Assembly (NCBI RefSeq): GCF_000973725.1
Contig: NZ_CP009621.1
Location: 4,271,001 to 4,335,000, forward strand
From: Pontibacter korlensis
GTDB lineage: Bacteria; Bacteroidota; Bacteroidia; Cytophagales; Hymenobacteraceae
DNA: 64,000 bases
Reading direction: 5' to 3'
Below, in pieces: positions 54,639 to 62,466 of this stretch. A program made the position numbers and the translations under genes. Each line of letters begins with the position of its first letter. The stretch's first letter is position 1. The notes below the pieces were generated by a model, which ran no database searches, was not told the origin of the DNA, and worked only from the letters and a program-made list of their open reading frames with translations.

Positions 54639-55406
54639 GTGTCACAAGTAGCACCTCGTCTCACCACCCTTACCATTTTTGGTATCCGCAGCGGCCACAT
54701 ACGTTGGGGTTTGGCTCAAATGGGCACGTCAGGATCAAAACTACAGCAGGTGCCGGGGCTGCTTTTCTTCAAGTTACTTGGTAGCGGCCATGGCAGAGGT
54801 TTTAGTATAAAGCCTAACTTCAGAAGGTACGGACTGATGTGCACCTGGCAAAGCGAAGCAGCGGCAGATGCTTTTCTGCAAGATTCTGACCTGATACATG
54901 AGTACAGGCAGCATACCGATGAGATTTGGACAGTTAAGTTACAGCCCTACCAACAGCATGGGCAGTGGGACGGGCAAGCGCCTTTCTCCCCTGCTCTTCC
55001 AGAAAATTACATCAGCGGCCCAATAGCTGTACTAACACGCGCAAGTATAAACTTGAAAGCCTTACCCAGCTTCTGGCGCTTCGTACCTAAAACAAGCACA
55101 GCCCTAGACACGGCAGAAGGCTTGATTTGCTCTATAGGATTAGGTGAACTGCCATTGGTGCGTCAGGCTACCTTTAGTGTTTGGGAGTCGGCGGAGGCGA
55201 TGAAAAAGTATGCTTATAAAAACCCACTTCACCAGGAGGTGATGCGACGCACACGCTCGGAAAACTGGTACAGCGAAGAGCTGTTTGCCCGTTTCAAACC
55301 AATCAACAGCCAAGGGTTATGGGCTGGCAGAGACCCTTTGGAGTATCTGAGGAATTATAACACTTTGACCTCATCTATAGCAGACCGGCTAAACCGAAAA
55401 GCATAA
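54639..55406 (+). CDS. Spheroidene monooxygenase (CrtA)-like protein
   Basis: A 255-residue protein from a GTG start. Family-like elements: RLTTLTIFGIRSGHIRWGLAQMG, FFKLLGSGHGRGFSIKPNF, GLMCTWQSEAAADAFL, GPIAVLTRASINLKALPSFWRFVP and AYKNPLHQEVMRRTRSENWYSEELFARF, a pattern of the CrtA heme monooxygenases that oxidise carotenoids. The role here is inferred as xanthophyll formation in a pigmented organism. Other carotenoid genes are not adjacent. Its 3' end overlaps the convergent LysE gene by 32 bp. Confidence 0.78.
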   Translation: MSQVAPRLTTLTIFGIRSGHIRWGLAQMGTSGSKLQQVPGLLFFKLLGSGHGRGFSIKPNFRRYGLMCTWQSEAAADAFLQDSDLIHEYRQHTDEIWTVKLQPYQQHGQWDGQAPFSPALPENYISGPIAVLTRASINLKALPSFWRFVPKTSTALDTAEGLICSIGLGELPLVRQATFSVWESAEAMKKYAYKNPLHQEVMRRTRSENWYSEELFARFKPINSQGLWAGRDPLEYLRNYNTLTSSIADRLNRKA

Positions 55407-55986
55407 TACCTATACCGCTCCCACTGTTAAGGATGCGCATCGCCTTAGGGTTTCGCAGAAAGCGCCCAAGGGAGGCCCCAAAAAGAGCCAGCGCAGTCTG
55501 CACTATAAGGCTGCCGGCAAATATGGCGAGCGCCAACACCAGAACATGTGCCGCACCTGTAATCGGTGAAACAAGCTGACCCGAAAATCCAACAAAAGCT
55601 ATTACGGTTAAGGGATTTACCACTGTCAGCACGTACGTGGAGAACAAATAGTTAAGATTACTTCCTTTAGCTCCTGCCTCTTGGTTGTTCGTATGGGACC
55701 CTGGTTCTTTAAAGCTATTCTTCAGCATACGGGCACCAAAAAGCAGTAGAATAAGCGATGTAAAAAGGGTGAAGTAGTAATTGTTCAAGTTGAGATAACT
55801 AATAACCAGAGATCCTACTGTGAAGGCAATCAAACCATAGGTAAGATCAGCCAGAGCAGCCCCTAAGCCGCTCATCAGGGCGCTTCTAAGGCTTACAGTT
55901 AAGCCTCGGTTAATGATCAGGATAGCAATAGGCCCAACAGCCATGGCTATGGTTAGCCCAAATAGAAATGCTTTTAGTGTCTCCAT
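55375..55986 (-). CDS. LysE family amino-acid exporter
   Basis: A 203-residue protein with six hydrophobic helices. FGLTIAMAVGPIAILIINRGL (residues ~9-29), with the MAxGP motif, is the hallmark of the LysE/RhtB superfamily. LMSGLGAALADLTYGLIAF and NPLTVIAFVGFSG (the NPx motif of TM4) follow. The exported substrate is unknown. It overlaps the convergent CrtA-like gene at the 3' end. Confidence 0.85.
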   Translation of the reverse strand: METLKAFLFGLTIAMAVGPIAILIINRGLTVSLRSALMSGLGAALADLTYGLIAFTVGSLVISYLNLNNYYFTLFTSLILLLFGARMLKNSFKEPGSHTNNQEAGAKGSNLNYLFSTYVLTVVNPLTVIAFVGFSGQLVSPITGAAHVLVLALAIFAGSLIVQTALALFGASLGRFLRNPKAMRILNSGSGIGIMLFGLAGLL

Positions 55987-56047
55987 GTTTTATAATTTAT
56001 AACGAAGACGGAGCTCTAAAGGAAAAGACGCAACCTGGGATGAAATT

Positions 56048-56766
56048 CTAAGCCTGTTTACCCATTCTTTTCAGAATATCCTCCAGTAGATCTAGCTGCA
56101 GCTTCTGTATTTCTACCAATTGCTGGTTTTGGTGCGTCAGCAGGTGGTCTATCTTTTCGTGCAGCAGCCTTATTTCCAGCTCAGCCTTAAGGTTTGTTTT
56201 ATAGTCATACTCTGAACGCAGGCGGTCTTTCGCCTCTTTCCGGTTTTGACTCATCATAATGATGGGTGCCTGTATGGCTGCCAAACAAGATAGAATAAGG
56301 TTAAGCAGGATAAAGGGATATGGATCGAAGGGTCTGATTGCCAGTACATACACATTTACAGTCATCCAGAGCAAAAGGAAAGAGAAAAACGAGATGATAA
56401 AGGTCCAGCTGCCGCCAAAACTGGCTATATTATCAGCCATACGGTCGCCTAGACTTATGCCTTCCACTAACTCCTCCTCCACGTTGGTAGAGACAAGCTC
56501 CTGCTGATTTATACTGTTTATTACTTGCTGCTCCAGCTCTGTTAGCTCCCCTGACTCCTGTTGCAGCAGGCGCTCCAGGTATAGCTTCCGGTACTTGGTT
56601 AACAAAGACGCCGCCACACATACTTTTCCTCATCAAAATCAGGATAATCAACTCTAATAAGGCTTAGCAGATTGTGCCGTATGGCTTTACCAGGCACCAG
56701 CATGTGCTGTGGCAAACGCTTTTTGGTAATCTGGCAGACGCCAAACGGCTCAGAATGACGGTGCAT
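56048..56766 (-). pseudogene. DUF1003 membrane protein gene broken by a frameshift
   Basis: The C-terminal part (from 56617) has the DUF1003 core: ISLGDRMADNIASFGGSWTFI, then two membrane helices, and AIQAPIIMMSQNRKEAKDR, ending in a coiled coil. The N-terminal part is readable from an ATG at 56766 in another frame (MHRHSEPFGVCQITKKRLPQ, then LVPGKAIRHNLLSLIRVDYPDFDEEKY), stopping at 56599. The two frames overlap at 56599-56617; a single missing base near 56617 would join them (EEKYV + AASLLTKYRKLYL). It is a real frameshift or a sequencing error. The CxI(S/T)-type N-terminus with LVPG belongs to full-length DUF1003 proteins. Confidence 0.7.
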
Positions 56767-56809
56767 AGCAAGTGCATAAGTTAGCAGCAGGCTACTAACT
56801 TATACACTG

Positions 56810-57487
56810 TTACTCGCTTAAAGGGTTCTGGTCTGGTGATAGCTGCTGCATTACCCGCTCTAGGTGAGCTTTCATGCCATCGTAAGGGCGGTAGCCGCGG
56901 CTAATCAGGTGTATGTTCGTACCGTTTAACAGGTAAAGGCTAGGGAAAGCAGTGGCCTGCAGGTGACGTGCAATCTTGAAGTCCTGCTGCGTCTTCTCCT
57001 TCATTTCCTCGGAATTGTACTTGTCCAGAAAAGCCTCCTCCTCCACCCCCAGTGTAGTGGCTATACTTGTCAGCACCTCGGATATCGTTACGTCATTGTT
57101 TTTGGCATAGAAGGCAGTCTGTACCACCTGTGCCATCTCAAATTCCATTTCCGGCTTCAGGTAACGCATGGTTACTACAGCCCGGCAGCTTGGTTCTGTG
57201 TCGTAAATAAACCCATCGCGGTCAAAGAAGCTATAATCGAAGGGCTGCTCCGTTATCTTCTCTACATCCTGCCAATGGTGCTTAATGCCCTCTTTCATCT
57301 GCTCTTCCAGCGGCTTCTCAGTGCCGGCGCGCAAACCGCCCATCACCAGCTTAAACTGCATTTTTCCCTCCTGTTCTGCCACCAACTGCTTGATTACGGG
57401 TGCAAAACCATAGCACCAGGAGCACATTGGGTCCATCACGTAAATCAGGTGAATGATATCGAGTAGGTCGTGTTTCTTCTGTTCCAT
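56810..57487 (-). CDS. DsbA-family (FrnE-like) thioredoxin-fold protein
   Basis: A ~225-residue protein. The ATG at 57487 (MEQKKHDLLDI) is preferred; the open frame reaches 57562 without homology-like sequence. The active-site motif is DPMCSWCYGFAPVI, i.e. CSWC. Further elements: VMGGLRAGTEKPL, EPSCRAVVTMRYL and ATAFPSLYLLNGTNIHLISRGYRP, with a cis-Pro in AFPSLY. It lacks a signal peptide, so it is probably cytoplasmic, related to FrnE oxidoreductases. A -7 element (TACCTTTG on minus, 57492-57499) ends 4 bp before this ATG. Confidence 0.85.
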   Translation of the reverse strand: MEQKKHDLLDIIHLIYVMDPMCSWCYGFAPVIKQLVAEQEGKMQFKLVMGGLRAGTEKPLEEQMKEGIKHHWQDVEKITEQPFDYSFFDRDGFIYDTEPSCRAVVTMRYLKPEMEFEMAQVVQTAFYAKNNDVTISEVLTSIATTLGVEEEAFLDKYNSEEMKEKTQQDFKIARHLQATAFPSLYLLNGTNIHLISRGYRPYDGMKAHLERVMQQLSPDQNPLSE

Positions 57488-57491
57488 GGCG

Positions 57492-57499
57492 CAAAGGTA
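57492..57499 (-). promoter_or_regulatory. -7 element abutting the DsbA-like start codon
   Basis: TACCTTTG on the minus strand matches TAnnTTTG. Only 4 bp separate it from the ATG at 57487, implying a leaderless mRNA if it is used. No good -33 TTTG box is visible. Confidence 0.4.
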
Positions 57500-57750
57500 G
57501 GGATTTGGAGGGTTTATACTCTGTTTTACGATAAGGTCTGAAGTAAGAACCATACTTTGCATGCATTCCTATAGACCACTGCTTGCTGAGGCTGGCTATA
57601 CTTGCTAAGTTCTCTTACTTATACAAAGCGGAGCTATGGATGGTTGAATAGCCAACATTTTGTTCATTCCCCTCCCAAAGCATTCAACAATTAACATTTT
57701 AGAATTATCTTAGCAGTTATAACTTAAAGTATAAAGTATACCTATACACA

Positions 57751-60519
57751 ATGTCAGAGTATAATTTCAATCAGATTGAGAAAAAGTGGCAGCGTTACTG
57801 GGAAGAAAACCAGACGTTTAAAGCCACAGCCACAAGTGATAAACCCAAGTACTACGCCCTCGATATGTTTCCTTATCCGTCAGGTGCCGGACTGCATGTG
57901 GGTCACCCGCTAGGTTATATCGCCTCTGACATCGTGAGCCGTTACAAGCGCCTGAAAGGTTTTAACGTGCTGCACCCCATGGGCTTTGATGCCTTTGGTC
58001 TGCCAGCAGAGCAATACGCTATTCAAACTGGACAGCACCCGGCCATCACCACGGAGCAGAACATTACACGCTACGTGGAGCAGCTAAAGAACATCGGCTT
58101 CTCCTTTGATTGGGAGCGTGAGATCCGTACTTCTGAGCCTAACTATTATAAGTGGACGCAGTGGATTTTCATGCAGTTGTTCAACAGCTACTATAACTAC
58201 AGCACCGATAAAGCTGAGCCGATTGATGCCTTAGTGCGTGTGTTTGAGTTAAGCGGAAATGAGCAGGTAAATGCTGCCTGCGATGAAGACACACCTGCTT
58301 TCTCATCTGTTGACTGGAACAACTTTAATGAGCAAGAGAAGTCAGAAATACTGCTGAAGTATAGGCTGACTTATGTAGCCGAGGCAGTTGTAAACTGGTG
58401 CCCTGCCTTGGGTACAGTATTGGCCAACGACGAAGTAGTGGGCGGTGTATCAGAGCGTGGCGGTTATCCGGTGGAGCGTAAGAAAATGCGCCAGTGGATG
58501 ATGCGCATCACAGCCTACGCTGAGCGCCTTCTTCAGGGACTGGAGGAAATCGACTGGCCAGAGCCAATCAAAGAGATGCAGCGCAACTGGATCGGTAAAT
58601 CGGTGGGTGCTGAGCTGGACTTTGCCATTGAAGGTGCTGAAGACAAGATAAAGGTTTTCACTACTCGCATTGATACCATTTTCGGCGTTTCGTTTGTGGT
58701 ACTGGCACCAGAGCACGATCTGGTAGAGCAAATCACTACTGATGACCAACGCGCTGCCGTTGAAGAGTATGTGAATGTGGCCAAAAATCGTTCGGAGCGC
58801 GAGCGCATGACGGACGTGAAAACGGTGAGTGGTGTATTTACTGGTGCCTATGCTGTTAACCCGATATCCGGAGAAAAAGTACAGATCTGGATTGCTGATT
58901 ATGTACTGGCAGGATATGGAACAGGTGCCGTAATGGCTGTACCAGGCCACGATAGCCGCGACTATGCCTTTGCCAAGCACTTTGGTCTGCCGATCCCGCA
59001 AGTGGTAGAAGGTGGTAACATAGAGGAAGAAGCATATGCTGGCAAAGATGGAAAAATTATTAACTCCGGCTTCCTGAACGGACTGCAAGTAAAAGAGGCC
59101 ATAAAAGCAGGTATAGCCAAAGCCGAAGAACTAGGTGTGGGCAAAGGCCGCACGCAATACCGCATGCGCGATGCTGTTTTCAGCCGCCAGCGTTACTGGG
59201 GCGAGCCGGTGCCAGTATACTTCAAGGACGATATACCGCACCTGATCAAGGAGGATGAGCTGCCACTGGAGCTGCCAAAAATCGACCAGTATTTGCCAAC
59301 CGAAACCGGTGAGCCACCTCTGGGTCGTGCTGTAGATTGGAAGTATGAGAACCAGTATGAATTTGAGCTGAGCACTATGCCTGGTTGGGCAGGCAGCAGC
59401 TGGTACTGGTACCGCTACATGGATCCTAAGAACGATACAGCTTTTGCTGACGAGGATATAGTAAAGTATTGGCGTAATGTGGACCTCTACATAGGAGGCT
59501 CTGAGCATGCCACGGGTCACCTGCTGTACTCCCGCTTCTGGAACAAGTTCATGTTTGATATGGGGCTGGTAGTGGAGCAAGAGCCCTTTAAGAAACTCAT
59601 CAACCAAGGCATGATCCAAGGGCGATCTAACTTTGTGTACCGCATCAACGGCACTAACCAGTATGTTTCTTATGGCCTGAAAGACCAGTACGAGACATCT
59701 CAGCTGCACGTGGACGTGAACATTGTAGACAACGATGTACTGGACCTGGAAGCTTTCAAGAACTGGAGACCGGAAAACGCTGGAGCTGAATTTATACTAG
59801 AAGACGGCAAATACATTTGCGGCGTAGAGATCGAGAAGATGTCTAAGTCGAAGTACAATGTGGTGAACCCAGATGACATCGTGGAGCGCCAGGGTGCTGA
59901 TACGCTGCGCATGTACGAGATGTTCCTGGGGCCGCTGGAGCAGTTTAAGCCTTGGAATACCAACGGCATGGACGGCGTGCACAAGTTCCTGAAGAAGTAC
60001 TGGAAGCTGTTCTTCGACAAGGAAGGCAACCTGCTGGTAACTGATGAGGATCCAACGGCTGAAGAATTGAAGTCGCTGCACAAAACGATTAAGAAAGTGG
60101 AGGAAGACATTGAGCGCTTCTCGTTTAACACTTCTGTATCTACTTTTATGATCTGCGTGAACGAGCTAAGCCAGCTCAAGTGCCACAAGCGAGCCATTCT
60201 GGAGCCGCTTACAGTAATCCTCTCCCCTTACGCTCCACACATCACGGAGGAGCTATGGGAGCAGCTGGGCCACAATGAAAGCATCAGCTACGCTGAATTC
60301 CCACAGTGGAAGGAAGAGTACCTGGTTGAGAACACCTTTGAATACCCTGTATCAGTTAACGGTAAAATGCGTGCCAAGCTTACTTTTGCCTTGGACACAC
60401 CTCGCAAAGAGATAGAAAAGGCTGTGCTGGCTGAAGAGCAGGTAACAAAGTTTTTTGATGGAAAAGCACCAAAGAAAATAATTATCGTGCCTAACAAAAT
60501 CATCAACGTGGTAGTATAA
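57751..60519 (+). CDS. leuS: Leucyl-tRNA synthetase
   Basis: A 922-residue class I synthetase charging tRNA-Leu. HIGH motif: [16 protein letters not shown] (residues ~39-54). The CP1 editing domain spans ~230-420 and includes the hydrolytic-site region [29 protein letters not shown] and [18 protein letters not shown] precede the KMSKS motif ([16 protein letters not shown], ~693-708). The anticodon-binding domain and C-terminal domain ([10 protein letters not shown]) follow. The length suits Bacteroidota LeuS. It is monocistronic. Confidence 0.98.
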   Translation: MSEYNFNQIEKKWQRYWEENQTFKATATSDKPKYYALDMFPYPSGAGLHVGHPLGYIASDIVSRYKRLKGFNVLHPMGFDAFGLPAEQYAIQTGQHPAITTEQNITRYVEQLKNIGFSFDWEREIRTSEPNYYKWTQWIFMQLFNSYYNYSTDKAEPIDALVRVFELSGNEQVNAACDEDTPAFSSVDWNNFNEQEKSEILLKYRLTYVAEAVVNWCPALGTVLANDEVVGGVSERGGYPVERKKMRQWMMRITAYAERLLQGLEEIDWPEPIKEMQRNWIGKSVGAELDFAIEGAEDKIKVFTTRIDTIFGVSFVVLAPEHDLVEQITTDDQRAAVEEYVNVAKNRSERERMTDVKTVSGVFTGAYAVNPISGEKVQIWIADYVLAGYGTGAVMAVPGHDSRDYAFAKHFGLPIPQVVEGGNIEEEAYAGKDGKIINSGFLNGLQVKEAIKAGIAKAEELGVGKGRTQYRMRDAVFSRQRYWGEPVPVYFKDDIPHLIKEDELPLELPKIDQYLPTETGEPPLGRAVDWKYENQYEFELSTMPGWAGSSWYWYRYMDPKNDTAFADEDIVKYWRNVDLYIGGSEHATGHLLYSRFWNKFMFDMGLVVEQEPFKKLINQGMIQGRSNFVYRINGTNQYVSYGLKDQYETSQLHVDVNIVDNDVLDLEAFKNWRPENAGAEFILEDGKYICGVEIEKMSKSKYNVVNPDDIVERQGADTLRMYEMFLGPLEQFKPWNTNGMDGVHKFLKKYWKLFFDKEGNLLVTDEDPTAEELKSLHKTIKKVEEDIERFSFNTSVSTFMICVNELSQLKCHKRAILEPLTVILSPYAPHITEELWEQLGHNESISYAEFPQWKEEYLVENTFEYPVSVNGKMRAKLTFALDTPRKEIEKAVLAEEQVTKFFDGKAPKKIIIVPNKIINVVV

Positions 60520-60549
60520 AACTATCCCCATCAACCAACTAACTTTCAA

Positions 60550-60586
60550 AAAACCGCTGTAGCCACCCAAGCTCAGCGGTTTTTTG
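60550..60586 (+). terminator. Terminator after leuS
   Basis: Stem AAAACCGCTG (60550-60559) with CAGCGGTTTT (60574-60583), extended T-run. Confidence 0.88.
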
Positions 60587-60704
60587 TTTTCGCTTCACTT
60601 TATTAATCACCTCCCTCTTTCCATTAAAGTTAAGCTGCACGAGCTCATACTGAAGCAGGCCCGAACAGCAGCAACTGATATGCAGCTTCCGCAGAATAGG
60701 CAGT

Positions 60705-60749
60705 AAATAAAAAAGGTGATAGAACAAGCCGCAGCTTCTTCCATCACCT
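60705..60749 (-). terminator. Long hairpin terminator on the minus strand, downstream of element B
   Basis: A 16-bp stem with two mismatches (60714-60729 with 60734-60749, loop CGCA). On the minus strand it is followed by TTTTTTATTT. It is placed to terminate transcription from marR and through element B, starting 34 bp beyond the element's TCAA end. Confidence 0.75.
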
Positions 60750-60782
60750 CAGCTTGTTTTAAGGTGAAAACAAGGTAGGTTA

Positions 60783-61341
60783 TTGACATTCCCACCGCTA
60801 AAGCAGGTTGGATTCTTGGGCTACCTCGCTACTGCGACCGTATATCTCCCAAGCTGAAACGGTCTGCCCGACCGCCTTATTTCTTATATTACTAGCTGCA
60901 TTCACTTCCCGGTGCAGGGCATGTTTGCTGCAGCAAAGGTAACAGCCGGCAAGTGCAGGCGGTAGAACATAGGGTAAGACCGAACCCAGCAAAAGTGAAG
61001 GGATGTCACACCACATCCAGGGCGTCTTTGCCCACATCGACGCCCAGGTTCTGACAGAGTAAATTCTTCATAGCTGAAAGGGGCTTAAGTGGACAAAAAA
61101 CATTCATCTTCCGGGCCTACACTCACTCATGCCTGCGGATGGGGCAGCCTCTAGGTACTGTCCAGGCCTATAAGATGAAGAGAAAGGGAAGGGATTCCTT
61201 GGTGGCGACATCATCAAAGTGTCTAGTGCAAGGGCTTTCTCCTTCCCTTTCTGTTAGCTTACGTTTAAGAGCCTGATAAAATTGCACATACGCTTATACT
61301 GCCAAAGATATGAGTGCCAAGGCTTTCTTTGGCATTTACTC
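60783..61341 (-). mobile_element. Non-autonomous IS608-like (IS200/IS605) element, copy B
   Basis: 559 bp, inverted relative to copy A at 21918-22459. On the minus strand it begins after TTAC (61345-61342) and ends in TCAA (60786-60783). The left subterminal hairpin is perfect here: TGCCAAAGA (61300-61308 as read on +) with TCTTTGGCA (61326-61334). Inside are the IS110-like start MKNLLCQNLGVDVGKDALDVV followed by TGA, and the TnpB C-terminal remnant (60798-61037). Copy B appears the more intact of the two. It lies 14 bp downstream of the marR stop codon. Confidence 0.75.
60798..61037 (-). pseudogene. Remnant of TnpB C-terminus in element B
   Basis: A 79-codon frame differing from the copy A remnant at only about three residues. 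It ends with HREVNAASNI and QESNLL just before the right-end hairpin. RuvC I, RuvC II and the N-terminal half of TnpB are absent, and the RuvC III Asp position is Glu. It is kept with few amino-acid changes in both copies, perhaps because this DNA also encodes the omega-RNA scaffold. Confidence 0.6.
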
Positions 61342-61355
61342 GTAAAGTTTAGATT

Positions 61356-61862
61356 CTATGCGTTTACGCTTTCTACAGCTGTTTCTACTTCTTCATTCGT
61401 CTGCCTAAGGATTGATGCTCTGGCTTTAGCAAGTAGTTCTATCAAAGTTAAGGCCTCCTCTTCAGAAAGCCCCTTTAAGAGCGCATCCAGATTATGAAGA
61501 TCTGCATCTATTTCGTTGCAAAGCTTTTGTCCTTCTGCAGAGATAAGTATGTTTACTAAGCGCTTATCGCTTGGGTTTTGTGTTACTGTTACCAAACCTT
61601 TAGCGCTTAAGCGACTAACCAGCCTCGAAGCATCTGACATCTTGTCCATCATCTTCTCACGCAGAAAAGAAGTAGATACCGGCTTAGGGAATTGATCTCT
61701 CAAAATCCGCAGGGCGTTGTATTGCTGTGTTGTAAGGTTATGTTTCTTAAAGAAACTCTCATACCCATTGCTTAAAAAGCCATAGGTGTACAGGATGCTC
61801 AAGCTGGCCTTTTGCCACTCGTTCCGAAAGGAACTGATTCCAAATTCTTTATTAAGGGTCAT
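61356..61862 (-). CDS. MarR family transcriptional regulator
   Basis: A 168-residue winged-helix regulator. LTTQQYNALRILRDQFPKPVSTSFLREKMMDKMSDASRLVSRLSAKGLV (residues ~45-95) forms the helix-turn-helix, and QNPSDKRLVNILISAEGQ the wing with the conserved DxR motif. Dimerisation helices lie at both ends. The ligand and targets are unknown. Its own upstream region has a direct repeat AATAATAGCAAAAA (61886-61899 and 61931-61944) around CTTAATTTAAG, possible operator sites. Element B lies immediately downstream. Confidence 0.92.
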   Translation of the reverse strand: MTLNKEFGISSFRNEWQKASLSILYTYGFLSNGYESFFKKHNLTTQQYNALRILRDQFPKPVSTSFLREKMMDKMSDASRLVSRLSAKGLVTVTQNPSDKRLVNILISAEGQKLCNEIDADLHNLDALLKGLSEEEALTLIELLAKARASILRQTNEEVETAVESVNA

Positions 61863-61885
61863 AGGTTTGTTAAGGTGAGTTTCTC

Positions 61886-61944
61886 AATAATAGCAAAAAA
61901 AACTTAATTTAAGAACCCTTAACACAATAAAATAATAGCAAAAA
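61886..61944. promoter_or_regulatory. Direct repeat and palindrome in the marR upstream region
   Basis: AATAATAGCAAAAA occurs at 61886-61899 and again at 61931-61944, 45 bp apart, flanking CTTAATTTAAG (61902-61912). Spacing near four helical turns suggests binding of one protein at two sites; autoregulation by MarR is the simplest guess. Confidence 0.4.
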
Positions 61945-62039
61945 CGATATTTTCTATAGTTAAGCCTCAACAGGCTCAGAATAAGACTTATAACATCAAT
62001 GTTTCTACACAGGAAATTTTGGTGCAATTGGCGCACAAG

Positions 62040-62066
62040 AAAAAAGCCACCCCTAAAGGTGGCTTT
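62040..62066 (-). terminator. Terminator of the small membrane protein gene
   Basis: A perfect 9-bp stem, AAAGCCACC (62043-62051) with GGTGGCTTT (62058-62066). The six-T run lies on the minus strand. Confidence 0.82.
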
Positions 62067-62121
62067 GTATATTTTTACTCTCTAAATGCCTTGCTACTGC
62101 ACTTAAATCTGTAGCAGCACT

Positions 62122-62289
62122 TTAAATGTGTGTAATGATAAAGTATATGGCACCTGCCAGGAACATCAAGATAGAGATCTTGTTAATAGTGTGCATAGTG
62201 CGCAGGTTAAAATTAGTTTTCCGGTTGGGGTCCTTCTTTCTGAAAAAGTAAGTCGCTACCTCCGTCAGGTTAAATAATCCCTTTTTCAT
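62122..62289 (-). CDS. 55-residue DUF6728-like membrane protein
   Basis: A short gene starting with an ATG at 62289. The protein begins MKKGLFNLTEVATYFFRKKD, continues PNRKTNFNLRTMHTINKISI, and ends in one membrane helix (LMFLAGAIYFIITHI). The FRKKDPNRKTNFNLRxMHxINKISILMF core resembles the DUF6728 family of small Bacteroidota proteins, which has no known function. It has its own terminator on the same strand, supporting a real gene. It is predicted to have a cytoplasmic basic N-terminus and a single TM segment. Confidence 0.7.
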   Translation of the reverse strand: MKKGLFNLTEVATYFFRKKDPNRKTNFNLRTMHTINKISILMFLAGAIYFIITHI

Positions 62290-62466
62290 ATTTGTCTGTA
62301 ACTAGGTGTTAAGGTGAACCGCAATGCAAATTCGCTAAAGGTAGCGCTCCTGCTTTACTTATAAGTAAACATCTGCAACTGAAAAAAGATTTGCTAATAG
62401 CGAACTTCTTTCAGACAAAAAACAGGTAATTACTACCTGATAATAAAGAAGTTAATTGCCGAGACC

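Noticed and set aside
56433..56651. Separate 72-codon minus-strand gene at the DUF1003 locus
   Set aside because: It is the third frame across the DUF1003 frameshift point. The other two frames join into a recognisable protein.
58450..59088. 212-codon minus-strand open frame inside leuS
   Set aside because: Antisense shadow of leuS, with no recognisable features.
60539..60795. Small overlapping frames between leuS and element B
   Set aside because: They cover a leuS terminator and a second hairpin terminator; the Cys-rich translation has no family resemblance.
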